Shown here: positions 18,133-26,391 of the stretch, in pieces | Layout: each line of letters starts with the position of its first letter | Numbering within the stretch: position 1 is the stretch's first letter | Translations under genes and position numbers: made by a program | The notes under the pieces: generated by a model | Seen by the model: the letters and a program-made list of their open reading frames with translations, nothing else | Told to the model about the DNA's origin: nothing | Databases searched by the model: none | Origin: Deltaproteobacteria bacterium | GTDB lineage: Bacteria; Myxococcota_A; Polyangia; Haliangiales; Haliangiaceae | Assembly (NCBI GenBank): GCA_019237945.1 | Contig: JAFAOG010000171.1 | Location: 1 to 43,464 of the forward strand | Direction: 5' to 3' | Length of the DNA: 43,464 nt

Positions 18133-18402
18133 GAATTACCGGCAAGAAGCCAAAGGAAGAAAGGTAGCCGAGCGATCAGCGGGAACGCTTCGCGGACTTC
18201 GCCTTCGTCTTCGGCTTCGTCTTCGGCTTCGCCTTCGGCTTGGCTTTGGTCTTCGCCTTCGCCTTCGGCTTCGAGCTCGCCTTCGGCTTGGCTTTGGTCT
18301 TCGGCTTCGGTTGTGCCTTGCGAGCCGTGGGCTTGGCCTTCGGTGCCGGACGTTGTTGGCGCTCCGCTGCCTCTCTGCCCCTCGGCTTCTTGGCGGTAAT
18401 TC
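18133..18402. repeat. 270-bp segment bounded by 19-bp inverted repeats, coding for the basic tail of the HEAT protein
   Basis: The left arm at 18133-18151 is GAATTACCGGCAAGAAGCC. The right arm at 18384-18402 is its inverted copy with one mismatch, and a weaker match continues inward for about 20 more bases. The right arm sits in the HEAT gene at the first codons of the Lys/Pro-rich tail (ITAKKP); the left arm lies 25 bases beyond the stop codon. The interior is repetitive (AAG/CCG codons). The arrangement resembles a small non-autonomous insertion that donated a new C-terminus, but no target-site duplication is visible. Confidence 0.55.
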
Positions 18403-20812
18403 TTTCTGTCGCTGCGGCCGGAGACAGAACAGCGAGCAGAGCGGCCGCCACGTCGGGCGCCTCCAGCGGATTCGTCCAGCCGGTGCCGCGCGCGTGGTGG
18501 TCGGGGTCGAGCGGCGGCTCGGCGATCCAGGCGGCGGCCTCGTGGGCGCGGCGCACGACGTCGTGGCGGCCGAGCGCGAGCGCGGCATCGATGCCGACGA
18601 CCAGCGCGTAGTGCAAGAAGCCACGCGCGACCTCGGTGTCGCCCTGCCAGTCGCCGAGCAGCGCGGCGAGGTCCGCGAGCGGCTCGCGCTGCTGGACGAA
18701 GTCGCGGAGCGCGAATGCGTAGGCGCCCGCCGCGCGCGGATCGCGGCGCTCGCGGAGCAGCGCGAGGATGTGCGTGTGGAGCGCGGGGTCCCAGACGTCG
18801 GCGAGCGCGCGGCCGAGGCGCCAGTACGCGCGGCGCTCCGCGAACAGGCGCTCCGCGAGGGCGCGCTTGGCGGTCGGGGTTGCGAGCGCGGCGAGCGCGG
18901 CGTAGAGGTTGTCGACGACGGTGCCGTTGGGGTCGTCGTGCGACTTGGCGGCCGCGTGGCGCACGCCGTACTCGGTCAGCGCGTCGACGAGGAACGGCTC
19001 GGCGCCCGCGTGCGAGAACCGGTAGAGCGCCTGGGCGGCGGCGGCGCGCGCGGTCGGGTGTGGATGGCGAAGGATGTGCGCGATCAGGCAGCGCGCGACG
19101 CGAACGGCCTGCTTGTCGTCGAGGTTCGGCAGGATCTCGGCGAGGCGGCCCCACACGAGCGACGTCAGGCCGTAGCGGGCCGGGCGCTCGAGGATCGTCA
19201 TCAGCTTGGGAAAGATCGCGGGCTCGTGGAGGCGCGGCACGAGCCGGTCGAGGATCGCGGTCTTCGCGCGGTCGAGCGCGAGCTTGTGCGCGGTGTCGTG
19301 GGGACCGGGCTCCGGGCCGTCGAGGATCGCGAGCAGGAGGTTGGCGTCGTCGGCGGTGGTGTCGGCGAGGAGCTGCGTGATCGCGGAGTCGTCGAGACGC
19401 GCGAATGCCTCGCCGATCAGCGGCTCGTTGCCGCGCACGACCTGGCGGCCGGCCCATAGCGCGAGGCCGGGCGGCGGCTTGTTGAGCTCGGTGCGCTCGA
19501 GCACGCGATACGCGAATGGCGTGCGCAAGAACGGCGACACGCCGCCGACGATCGTCTGCCACTCGTGCGGTGCGGTCGCGACGCGCAGGAATGCCTGGCT
19601 GAGCTGGTCGGCGATGCCGATGTCGCGCTCGAGCTGATCGACCGGCTGCGACGCGATCGCCGCGGCGCGCATCGCCATCTGCAGCGCGCGGCGGTGGTAG
19701 CGATCGCGGGCGACGAGCTTGCGTGTCGCGGCGACGAGCGCCGGGCCCTCGTACGCGAGCTCGTGCACGAGCCACAGCGCCTCGAGGCCGTAGTACCAGG
19801 GCTCGCTCGTGTCGATCAGCAGGCGAGCGAGCGTGTCGGCGTGGCGGCTCGAGGTCGCGCCGGCGCGCTTGTCGACCATCGCGCGAAGCAGCGCGATGCC
19901 GGGCGTCGTGTCGACGATGCGCGCGAGGACCGGCGTGACGTCGAGGCGATCCATCGCGCCCGCGACCTGCAACGCGTGGACGAGCGAGCTCGTGTGCGGC
20001 GATACCTCGAGCGCGCGCAAGCACGCGGCGGCCAGCTCCTCAGCCGACAGCTCGAACGGGCCGTACGTCAGCGCGAGTGCGCGGCGCGCGCGGAAATCAG
20101 GGACGATCGCGAGATCACCCGTCGCGGGCAGCCGGCCGAGCCGCGCGACGAACGCCTGGACCAGCTCGCCCTGCCCCGCATCGGCAGCAGCTCGCACGTG
20201 GGCCGCGGGCGCGAGAGCCCCGAGCACCGCCGTGCGCAGGTCGTCATCGCACGTCGCGACGGCGTGGAGCAGCCAGTAGATCGCGAGGTGCGGATCGCCG
20301 CGCAGCGACGGCGCCTCGTGCTCGAACGCGCGCTGCAGCACGTTGCGCGTCGGCCACAGCACGCGAAACCGGCTGATCGCGCTGCGCACGAGGTAGTCGG
20401 TCGTCTGGACCGGCACGCCGTCCTGCATCAGCGGGCGCGCGAAGAACCACACGAGCCACTGGTAGCGGCTGCACAGCTCGGCGGTCGCGATGCGGCGGCG
20501 CGACTCGCGCGGGCCCTTGGCCTCCGCCTGTGCGACGTAGCCGGCGAGCGAGTCGTGGCGCAGCTCGACGTCGCGCGTCTCGTGGTCCTGCCAGTACACC
20601 TGCTGGGTGTCGCGCAGGTCCCACAGCGTGTAGTTGTCGTCCTCGTCGTCGAGGATCACGAAGCCGGACAGTGTCTTGTCGATCGCGCCGAAGTAGCTCT
20701 CGTTGATGCCGAGATGCGCATCGACGAGATCGGTGACCGCGCGGTCGGTCAGCTCCTCGCGAAGCTCGACGTCCGCCGGGACGTCCATGCCGTAGAACCG
20801 CGACGCCCACAT
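18176..20812 (-). CDS. HEAT-repeat protein with histone-H1-like Lys/Pro/Ala tail
   Basis: 878-residue protein. The first 800 residues are mostly helical repeats of HEAT type, for example HPTARAAAAQALYRFS, PTAKRALAERLFAERRAY and repeated DxxTPxxALLRAM patterns. The N-terminus (MWASRFYGMDVPADVELREE) is acidic. Residues about 805-878 are a low-complexity tail of KAKPK and TKAKPK units resembling bacterial H1-like Hc1 proteins and eukaryotic H1 tails, likely to bind nucleic acid or another polyanion. The ATG at 20812 overlaps the acyl-CoA dehydrogenase stop (TGATG), so translation is coupled. An upstream in-frame extension inside the dehydrogenase gene is a shadow. Function unknown. Confidence 0.72.
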   Translation of the reverse strand: MWASRFYGMDVPADVELREELTDRAVTDLVDAHLGINESYFGAIDKTLSGFVILDDEDDNYTLWDLRDTQQVYWQDHETRDVELRHDSLAGYVAQAEAKGPRESRRRIATAELCSRYQWLVWFFARPLMQDGVPVQTTDYLVRSAISRFRVLWPTRNVLQRAFEHEAPSLRGDPHLAIYWLLHAVATCDDDLRTAVLGALAPAAHVRAAADAGQGELVQAFVARLGRLPATGDLAIVPDFRARRALALTYGPFELSAEELAAACLRALEVSPHTSSLVHALQVAGAMDRLDVTPVLARIVDTTPGIALLRAMVDKRAGATSSRHADTLARLLIDTSEPWYYGLEALWLVHELAYEGPALVAATRKLVARDRYHRRALQMAMRAAAIASQPVDQLERDIGIADQLSQAFLRVATAPHEWQTIVGGVSPFLRTPFAYRVLERTELNKPPPGLALWAGRQVVRGNEPLIGEAFARLDDSAITQLLADTTADDANLLLAILDGPEPGPHDTAHKLALDRAKTAILDRLVPRLHEPAIFPKLMTILERPARYGLTSLVWGRLAEILPNLDDKQAVRVARCLIAHILRHPHPTARAAAAQALYRFSHAGAEPFLVDALTEYGVRHAAAKSHDDPNGTVVDNLYAALAALATPTAKRALAERLFAERRAYWRLGRALADVWDPALHTHILALLRERRDPRAAGAYAFALRDFVQQREPLADLAALLGDWQGDTEVARGFLHYALVVGIDAALALGRHDVVRRAHEAAAWIAEPPLDPDHHARGTGWTNPLEAPDVAAALLAVLSPAAATERITAKKPRGREAAERQQRPAPKAKPTARKAQPKPKTKAKPKASSKPKAKAKTKAKPKAKPKTKPKTKAKSAKRSR

Positions 20813-22626
20813 CACCAGGCGTCGTCCGCGAGCTCCATGAGGTCGAGGTCGCTCGCCTCGATCAGCTTGCGCGCCAGCGCGATGCCGGGCAGCACGTTCT
20901 TCGCGTAGAAACGCGCCGCCGCGAGCTTGCCGCGATAGAACGCCTCGTCGTCGCCCTTGGCCGACGGCAGCTTCTTCGTCGCGACCTGCGCCCCGACGCA
21001 CAGCCGCCAGCCGATCACGAGCTCGGCGAGCGCGAACAGGATCCGGTTGCCCTGCAGCCCGACGTGATAGACCGACTGCGCGAGCTTGCCCATCATGCCG
21101 GCCATGATCTGCTGGACCTCGCGGACCGCGGCCTGCAGCGCGGCCTTCTCGATCGCGAGCTCGTCCGGCATGCCGTCGACCGTCGCCGTGATCTGACCGA
21201 CGAGCGCCTGCAGCGTCGCGCCGCGGTCGCGGCCGATCTTGCGGAAGAACAGGTCGAGCGCCTGGATGTGCGTCGTTCCCTCGTAGAGCGAGTCGATCTT
21301 CTGATCGCGGATGTACTGCTCGATCGGATAGTCCTGGCAGTAGCCCGAGCCGCCGAAGCACTGCAGCGACACCGCGAGCAGGTCGTAGACCTTCTCCGAA
21401 CCGTAGCCCTTGATCAGCGGCAGCATGAAGTCGTTGAGCGCATCGAGCGGCCGCGCCTCCATGTTGCCGTGGCCGCCACGCAGCGCGACCTGGTCCTGCA
21501 CGTGCGCGGTCCACAGCACCATCGAGCGCAGGCCCTCCGCGAATGCCTTCTGCAGCATGAGCATGCGGCGCACGTCGGGGTGGCGAATGATCTCGACGCG
21601 CGGCGCCGCCTTGTCGGTCTGCTTCGTCAGATCCGCGCCCTGCTTGCGCACGCGCGTGTAGTCGAGCGCGTTGAGGTACGCCGTCGAGAGCGTCGCCATC
21701 GACTTCGTGCCGACGCCCATGCGCGCGTACTCGATCACGTGGAACATCTGCGCGATGCCGTCGTGCACCTCGCCGAGCAACAGGCCGCGGCACGGCGCGC
21801 CATCGCCGAGCGTCAGCTCGCAGGTCGCGGAGCCCTTGAGGCCCATCTTGTGCTCGACCTTCGTCACGACCGCGCCGTTGCGCTCGCCGAGCGAGCCATC
21901 CTCGTTGACCCAGAACTTCGGCACGACGAACAGCGACAGCCCCTTCGTCCCCGGCCCTGCGCCCTCGGGCCGCGCGAGCACCATGTGGATGATGTTCTCG
22001 GGGTAGTCGAAGTCGCCGTTGGTGATGAACCGCTTGACACCCTCGAGGTGATACTCGTCGCCCGCGACGTGCTTGGCCTTCGTCGTGCCCGCGCCGACGT
22101 CGCTGCCGGCGCCCGGCTCGGTCAGCACCATCGTCGCGCCCCAGTGGCGATCGGTCAGGCCTTTGAGGAAGCGCGCCTTCTGCGCCGGCGTGCCGAGCTC
22201 GTCGATCACGGTCGCCATCTGGTTGCCGAGCGCGTAGAAGCACACCGACGGGTTCGCCCCCGCCATCAGCTCGAACGCGGCCCACCGTACCGTCGGCGGC
22301 GCACCGAAGCCGTCGAGGCTCTCGGAGAGCTCGAGCTTGTTCCAGCCGCCCTTGTAGTAGGCGTCGAGCGCCTTGTGAAACGCGGGCGGCAGCTTGACGT
22401 TGCCCTTGCCGTCGAACACGGCCGTGTCGCGGTCGCCCGCCGCGAACCCCGGCGTCCAGCTCGTCTGCAGCATCTCGAGGAAGCCCTCGAGTGACGTGCG
22501 TGCCGTCTCCTCGTCCATCGACAGAAACGGCGCCTTGCCGAGCACGCTCGACTGGATCTCGAGCACCTCGAACAGGTTGAAGAAGATGTCGCGGAGGTTA
22601 GGACGGTAGTGCTGCGCGGTCGTCAC
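20812..22626 (-). CDS. acyl-CoA dehydrogenase, DmdC-like
   Basis: 604-residue FAD flavoenzyme that oxidises an acyl-CoA to the 2-enoyl-CoA. It is longer than classical medium-chain enzymes (about 380) and has the extra N-terminal segment RDIFFNLFEVLEIQ and C-terminal helical domain typical of the DmdC group, which acts on 3-methylmercaptopropionyl-CoA or related medium/long acyl-CoAs. Motifs: flavin-binding TMVLTEPGAGSD (about 165-176), GLKGSATCEL, FGGSGYCQDYPIEQY, and the catalytic base Glu449 in DSLYEGTTHIQALDL. The substrate cannot be told. GTG 22626 is chosen as start because TAGGTT ends six bases before. It is translationally coupled to the HEAT protein gene, an odd partner. Confidence 0.9.
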   Translation of the reverse strand: MTTAQHYRPNLRDIFFNLFEVLEIQSSVLGKAPFLSMDEETARTSLEGFLEMLQTSWTPGFAAGDRDTAVFDGKGNVKLPPAFHKALDAYYKGGWNKLELSESLDGFGAPPTVRWAAFELMAGANPSVCFYALGNQMATVIDELGTPAQKARFLKGLTDRHWGATMVLTEPGAGSDVGAGTTKAKHVAGDEYHLEGVKRFITNGDFDYPENIIHMVLARPEGAGPGTKGLSLFVVPKFWVNEDGSLGERNGAVVTKVEHKMGLKGSATCELTLGDGAPCRGLLLGEVHDGIAQMFHVIEYARMGVGTKSMATLSTAYLNALDYTRVRKQGADLTKQTDKAAPRVEIIRHPDVRRMLMLQKAFAEGLRSMVLWTAHVQDQVALRGGHGNMEARPLDALNDFMLPLIKGYGSEKVYDLLAVSLQCFGGSGYCQDYPIEQYIRDQKIDSLYEGTTHIQALDLFFRKIGRDRGATLQALVGQITATVDGMPDELAIEKAALQAAVREVQQIMAGMMGKLAQSVYHVGLQGNRILFALAELVIGWRLCVGAQVATKKLPSAKGDDEAFYRGKLAAARFYAKNVLPGIALARKLIEASDLDLMELADDAW

Positions 22627-22632
22627 CGCGCA

Positions 22633-22638
22633 AACCTA
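22633..22638 (-). promoter_or_regulatory. candidate -10 element of the acyl-CoA dehydrogenase operon
   Basis: TAGGTT on the minus strand, six bases before GTG 22626. The same hexamer is the -10 candidate of dnaK. Confidence 0.4.
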
Positions 22639-22640
22639 CC

Positions 22641-23429
22641 TCAGCAGCCGGGGGCGCCGGTGGCGTAAGCGAGGTTCAACGTCTTCGTCACGGACATCCC
22701 CTGCGCCGGCACCTGCAGCGAGTCGTTGTTCGTCCAGCACGTCGCGCCGCCGACCATGCCCTTGACGTGGATCGTGTACGCGTCGCTCGGCACGCCCATC
22801 ACGGTCAGCGTCTGCGTCTGATCGATGCAGGCCGCATTCGCCGGCGTGTTGCAGTCGACCGTGTACGTCCCGCCGCCGGAGATCATGAACGTCACCGGCG
22901 CGCACGTCAGGTCGCTCGCGTGCACGAGCGTGATCTGCATGCCGGTGATGCCGCCGCCGCCGGGCATCGCGGCGCAGTTGCCGCTGCCGCGGTTCGTCGC
23001 GAGCGTCAGCGACATGCCGCCGGTCGCATCGACGGTGAACGCGAGCGCGGTCAGCGGCGTGTTCTGGCCCGACACGAGCTGCACGCCATGCTGCGCCGGC
23101 GCCGTCGCGAGCGTGCCGCCGATGCTCGTCAGCTGGAAGTCGAAGTCGTACGTGCCGGGCGGCAGCGCCTGGCTCATGCCGGCGCCGGTCGCGCACGAGA
23201 ACACCTCGGACGTGCCGCCGTCGAACGCGCGGTTGTGCGCGAGCACGGTGACGCTGAGCGCGCCGATCTTGTCGCAGGCGACCGGCTGGGCGCCACTATC
23301 GTTGACCGTCCACGCCAGCGAGAACGTCGCCGTCGGAGGCGGGGTGTCGATCGGCTTCGCATCGGGGAAGCCACCGCCGCTGCCGCAGGCCGAGACCACC
23401 GCGGCAACGAGCACGCACAAGCTACGCAT
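22641..23429 (-). CDS. hypothetical lipoprotein
   Basis: 262-residue exported protein. Signal peptide MRSLCVLVAAVVSAC ends in a lipobox with lipid Cys15, followed by a Gly/Ser and Asp/Pro spacer. The rest is predicted beta-rich with many Thr, Gly and several Cys, recalling Ig-like or carboxypeptidase-regulatory-type domains (LPPGTYDFDFQL, VPSDAYTIHVKGMVGG, each a Pro-x-Gly/Asp-Ala-Tyr turn). No catalytic motif is seen. An earlier in-frame ATG at 23450 would add seven residues, but 23429 is preferred because TACGCT lies seven bases upstream and the signal peptide is then canonical. It is probably a surface protein of unknown role. Confidence 0.7.
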   Translation of the reverse strand: MRSLCVLVAAVVSACGSGGGFPDAKPIDTPPPTATFSLAWTVNDSGAQPVACDKIGALSVTVLAHNRAFDGGTSEVFSCATGAGMSQALPPGTYDFDFQLTSIGGTLATAPAQHGVQLVSGQNTPLTALAFTVDATGGMSLTLATNRGSGNCAAMPGGGGITGMQITLVHASDLTCAPVTFMISGGGTYTVDCNTPANAACIDQTQTLTVMGVPSDAYTIHVKGMVGGATCWTNNDSLQVPAQGMSVTKTLNLAYATGAPGC

Positions 23430-23436
23430 AACCCCA

Positions 23437-23442
23437 AGCGTA
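23437..23442 (-). promoter_or_regulatory. candidate -10 element of the lipoprotein gene at 22641-23429
   Basis: TACGCT on the minus strand, seven bases before ATG 23429; it lies inside the coding region if the earlier ATG 23450 were used, so it helps decide the start. Confidence 0.35.
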
Positions 23443-23480
23443 CTACGCATTTGGCCACCGCGGCCCGAGCGTGACGCCCG

Positions 23481-23966
23481 CTACGCCGCGACGGCGGCGA
23501 GCCCGCCGAGCACCTTGCGCATCTCGACGAAGTGACAGGGGACCTTCACCGGGCGGTGTTCGTACGGCGACGTGCCGACCTCGTGGTAGCCGAGCGAGCG
23601 GTACCACCGGCCGAGCTCCTCGCGCACGTTGACGATCTTGAGGTCCATCGTCTTGCAGCCGAGCGCCTCGCAGAACGCCTCCGCGATCCGCACCAGCCGC
23701 TTGCCGAGGCCGAAGTGGCGCAGCTCGGGCGCGACGCTGAGCATGCCGAAGTAGCCGCGGCGCTCGACGTAGACCGCGCCCGCGAGGCCGCCGGAATACT
23801 CGAGCACGAGGAACGTCTCGCGCTCGATCATGCGCTCGATCTCGGCGGCGTTGGTGCGATCGCCGTCGACGAAGAACGACTCGACCGCGTAGCAACGGTT
23901 GACGAGAGCCGCCAGCGCCGGCGCGTCGGCGGCAGTGGCACGGCGTACGGCGGTGGCTAATAGCAC
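23481..23966 (-). CDS. GNAT family N-acetyltransferase
   Basis: 161-residue acetyl-CoA-dependent transferase. N-terminal VRRATAADAPALAALVNRCY is the usual first strand and helix; strand 4 is YFGMLSVAPELRHFGLGKRLV, with the acetyl-CoA pyrophosphate loop RHFGLGKR (R-x-x-G-x-G/A); the C-terminal part LGRWYRSLGYHEVGTSPYE is the conserved Tyr-containing strand. The substrate is unknown; the RWYRSLGY pattern is common in GNATs acting on small amines or peptides. It starts at GTG 23966, with TAGCGT ending six bases before. The next gene downstream has its own promoter candidate. Confidence 0.85.
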   Translation of the reverse strand: MLLATAVRRATAADAPALAALVNRCYAVESFFVDGDRTNAAEIERMIERETFLVLEYSGGLAGAVYVERRGYFGMLSVAPELRHFGLGKRLVRIAEAFCEALGCKTMDLKIVNVREELGRWYRSLGYHEVGTSPYEHRPVKVPCHFVEMRKVLGGLAAVAA

Positions 23967-23972
23967 GTCGAA

Positions 23973-23978
23973 ACGCTA
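23973..23978 (-). promoter_or_regulatory. candidate -10 element of the GNAT gene
   Basis: TAGCGT on the minus strand, six bases before GTG 23966; leaderless-type spacing. Confidence 0.35.
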
Positions 23979-24003
23979 GCTCGTGGCTCTGACAACTGCG
24001 GCG

Positions 24004-24153
24004 TCAGGCGCGCGCGCTGCGCGGCGTGGTGGTGGTGGTGAGCAGAGCGGCCTTGCGCGTCCGATCCGCGAGCGCGACGTGCACCAGCACGATCACGGTT
24101 CCGACCGTCACGTCCGACACCGCCTTCACCACTCGATCAGCAAAGCTCCACAT
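24004..24153 (-). CDS. possible small membrane protein, 49 residues
   Basis: A short frame from ATG 24153 in the otherwise empty 315-base stretch between the GNAT and NlpC/P60-like genes. The product has one hydrophobic segment (VTVGTVIVLVHVALA) after an N-terminal amphipathic part and ends in a Lys/Arg, Thr and Ala-rich tail. A GAGGACGGGA stretch before the ATG could act as ribosome binding site. The frame stays open further upstream to 24243 but without typical composition. This region is less GC-rich than its neighbours; I see no RNA gene in it. Not recognised; could be spurious. Confidence 0.35.
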   Translation of the reverse strand: MWSFADRVVKAVSDVTVGTVIVLVHVALADRTRKAALLTTTTTPRSARA

Positions 24154-24281
24154 GGTCCCGTCCTCGACGAATTCATTAGTGCCACCGAAACGTGACGACC
24201 ACAACCCGTATTTCAGTCGCCCACGTGAACAGTTGTTGAACATCCGCGAATAGGTAGTGCAGCTCGCGCGTAGAAATTCAC

Positions 24282-25319
24282 GTGCGCACGATCGTCAGCA
24301 TCTGCTGCGTCCTGAGCGTGGCGACCACGCGCGCTCCCGCCGCGCCGCAGCACGGGATCGCCTTCGGCGACGCGAGCGACGCGATCCCGATCACCGCGGC
24401 CAAGATCCTCGTCAGCGTCGACGGTGGCATCGCGACGGATCGCCCCGTCCACGCGCGCGCGGACCAGGTCGTCATGCTGTACGCGGCGGTACAGGTGGCA
24501 GGGCACTGGTACACGGACGCGCCCGGTTACCCCAGCGCTCACCCACTCGCGAAGGCGCCCGGCGCAACGCTCGCGTGGCAGCGCATCGAGCCAGCCGCAG
24601 CGAATTATTCCAACGAGGACGAAACCGGCTTCCACTTCACGCCGATCGACTACCGCGCGACCGCGCTGGATGCCTCGGGGACGGCGATTGCCGCGGATGT
24701 CCACCCGACGCTCACGCCCGATCACGGCGAGGGGCTCGGCACGATGCGATTCCAGATCGTCGTGACGCAAGGTTCGCGCACGATCGCGAGCCCGGGCCCC
24801 GAAGCGCGCCGCGGCCGCGGCTCCGGCGGTCTCACCGATGCGGTCACGCGCGTCTCGATCCGCCGCGACGACACGTACCTCGGCTACCTGACCGAGATGT
24901 ACGGCCAGCCCTATATCTGGGCGAGCGCGGGCGTGACCGACGCGTCGCATCAGAGCGAGCACCTCGAGGGCAGCGACTGCGCGGACTTCGTCGTCTACGG
25001 CGCGCGGCGCGCGGGCAAGCGCATCTCGTACACGTGGACCGGCGGGCTGCCGAGCGTGACGAAGCTGCTCGCGGCGGGCACGCGCGGCGATGACGGCGTC
25101 TATCGCGACAGCCTCGGCATTCCGGTGCCGTTCACGAAGGCCGGCGACCTCGTGCTGTTCCCGCGCCACGTCGGCGTGCTCGTGCTCGATCGCGGCGTGA
25201 TCGGCGTGCTCGACGATCAGGACGTCATGATGCACACGCTGTTCGACTCGCCGAAGGAACAGGCGATCGCCGACTCGGGCTACGCCGACAAGCCGGTCGA
25301 GGTGCGCCGCTTCAAGTGA
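24282..25319 (+). CDS. exported NlpC/P60-like cysteine peptidase or amidase
   Basis: 345-residue protein with an N-terminal signal peptide ending near residue 21 (APAAP). Residues about 25-190 form a beta-rich domain of unknown type. The C-terminal part has the NlpC/P60 papain-like pattern: YGQPYIWAS, then the nucleophile region GSDCADFVVYGARRAGKR with Cys233, and AGDLVLFPRHVGVLV with His296. Such enzymes cut gamma-D-Glu-diaminopimelate or similar bonds in peptidoglycan. The predicted location is periplasm. The GTG start 24282 is supported by the signal peptide; TAGAAA lies five bases before it. The gene overlaps the convergent DUF1015 gene by eight bases. Confidence 0.75.
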   Translation: MRTIVSICCVLSVATTRAPAAPQHGIAFGDASDAIPITAAKILVSVDGGIATDRPVHARADQVVMLYAAVQVAGHWYTDAPGYPSAHPLAKAPGATLAWQRIEPAAANYSNEDETGFHFTPIDYRATALDASGTAIAADVHPTLTPDHGEGLGTMRFQIVVTQGSRTIASPGPEARRGRGSGGLTDAVTRVSIRRDDTYLGYLTEMYGQPYIWASAGVTDASHQSEHLEGSDCADFVVYGARRAGKRISYTWTGGLPSVTKLLAAGTRGDDGVYRDSLGIPVPFTKAGDLVLFPRHVGVLVLDRGVIGVLDDQDVMMHTLFDSPKEQAIADSGYADKPVEVRRFK

Positions 25320-26379
25320 CGTCTTCGTTCGCGTCGATCGGAAAGCGCACGAAGTCGAGCAGCGCGGGTGGGAACGCGTCGGCGCTCGCGGGCAGCACCT
25401 GGCCGAGCTCGTCGGCGTGGACGATCTGCTCGAGCGACATCGGCCGCATCAAGAGGCCGAGCGCGGCGCCCTTGTCGACGGCGGCGAGCACCTCGAGCTG
25501 ATCGATCGTCGTCTCGAACGGGACGCCGGGCACCAGCATGTGCTCGAGCACGACGATGTCGTACTTCTGCAGCGCGCGATGCACGGTGACGCCCTCGGCG
25601 TTCGGCGACACGTCGGGCGAGAGCGTCAGCTTCCACGCGTCGGGATCGCCGGCGAACACGGCCACGAAGGTCGGCTGGTGCGCGAGCGTGTCGCCGAGCG
25701 CGGCGCGCTGGCGGGCCGCATCCTTCGCGGCGCCCGCGAGCTTCTCGACGATGAAGTGCTTGGTGCGAAGCAGCTCGTCGCGCGTGATGCCGGTCTTGAC
25801 GATGCGATGGCGCGGCGCGACGACGAGCGCCTGGTCCTCGAGGTTGACGAGGCAGAACAGGCCGTAGTTGCCGGTCGAGTACTGCGCGAGCTCGCCGAGC
25901 GACGCCTGGTACGCGAGCATCGCCTCGTAGCGCGCGTGGCCGTCGAGGACGTGCAGCTTCTTCGGTGCGAACAGCGGCGTCAGCTTGCCGAACACCTCGG
26001 CGCTCTGCACGCGCCACAGCTTGTGGACCGTGCCGTCGGGAGACGTCTGCTCGAGGGTCGGCTTGGTGCTATCGATGCTGCGGAACAGCCGATCGACCTC
26101 GGTCGCCGCATCGCGATAGCCCGCGAGCACGGCGCCGGTGTGAGCGCGCGCCGCGCGGATCTTTGCGAGCTCGGCCTCGCGCGCCGCTGGCAGCGCCGCC
26201 TCGTGCGGCCGGATGGTGCCTTCGCTCCACGGCGCGAGCCGCACGACGCACACGAGCGACTTGCGCGTCACCGGACGGCCACCGAGCGCGAACGTCTGGT
26301 GGTAGCGGTAGATCGCGCGGACCGCATCGCGCTCGCTCGCGCCGGCGACGGCCCCCCGAAATGCAGCGATGTGCGGCAT
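25312..26379 (-). CDS. DUF1015 family protein
   Basis: 355-residue cytoplasmic protein. DUF1015 signature elements are visible: a near N-terminal VRAIYRYHQTF, EGTIRPHEAAL, and the highly conserved LHVLDGHARYEAMLAYQ (usually I-x-DGHHRYETA), followed by CLVNLEDQALVVAPRHRIV. The function of the family is unknown. It is somewhat shorter than the usual 400 or more residues and lacks a recognisable C-terminal MPPKS-type block, so it may be a divergent member. It starts 12 bases after purD and is probably the last gene of that operon. Some DUF1015 genes sit near serine or purine metabolism genes, but I would not infer a pathway from this. Confidence 0.8.
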   Translation of the reverse strand: MPHIAAFRGAVAGASERDAVRAIYRYHQTFALGGRPVTRKSLVCVVRLAPWSEGTIRPHEAALPAAREAELAKIRAARAHTGAVLAGYRDAATEVDRLFRSIDSTKPTLEQTSPDGTVHKLWRVQSAEVFGKLTPLFAPKKLHVLDGHARYEAMLAYQASLGELAQYSTGNYGLFCLVNLEDQALVVAPRHRIVKTGITRDELLRTKHFIVEKLAGAAKDAARQRAALGDTLAHQPTFVAVFAGDPDAWKLTLSPDVSPNAEGVTVHRALQKYDIVVLEHMLVPGVPFETTIDQLEVLAAVDKGAALGLLMRPMSLEQIVHADELGQVLPASADAFPPALLDFVRFPIDANEDVT

Positions 26380-26391
26380 TCGCCGACGGTA

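Noticed and set aside
18133-18402. Complete insertion sequence
   Set aside because: No transposase frame and no target-site duplication; at most a non-autonomous element.
20812-22285. In-frame 491-codon extension at the front of the HEAT protein
   Set aside because: It overlaps the acyl-CoA dehydrogenase in another frame and is Arg/Gly-rich; the true ATG is at 20812, overlapping the dehydrogenase stop.
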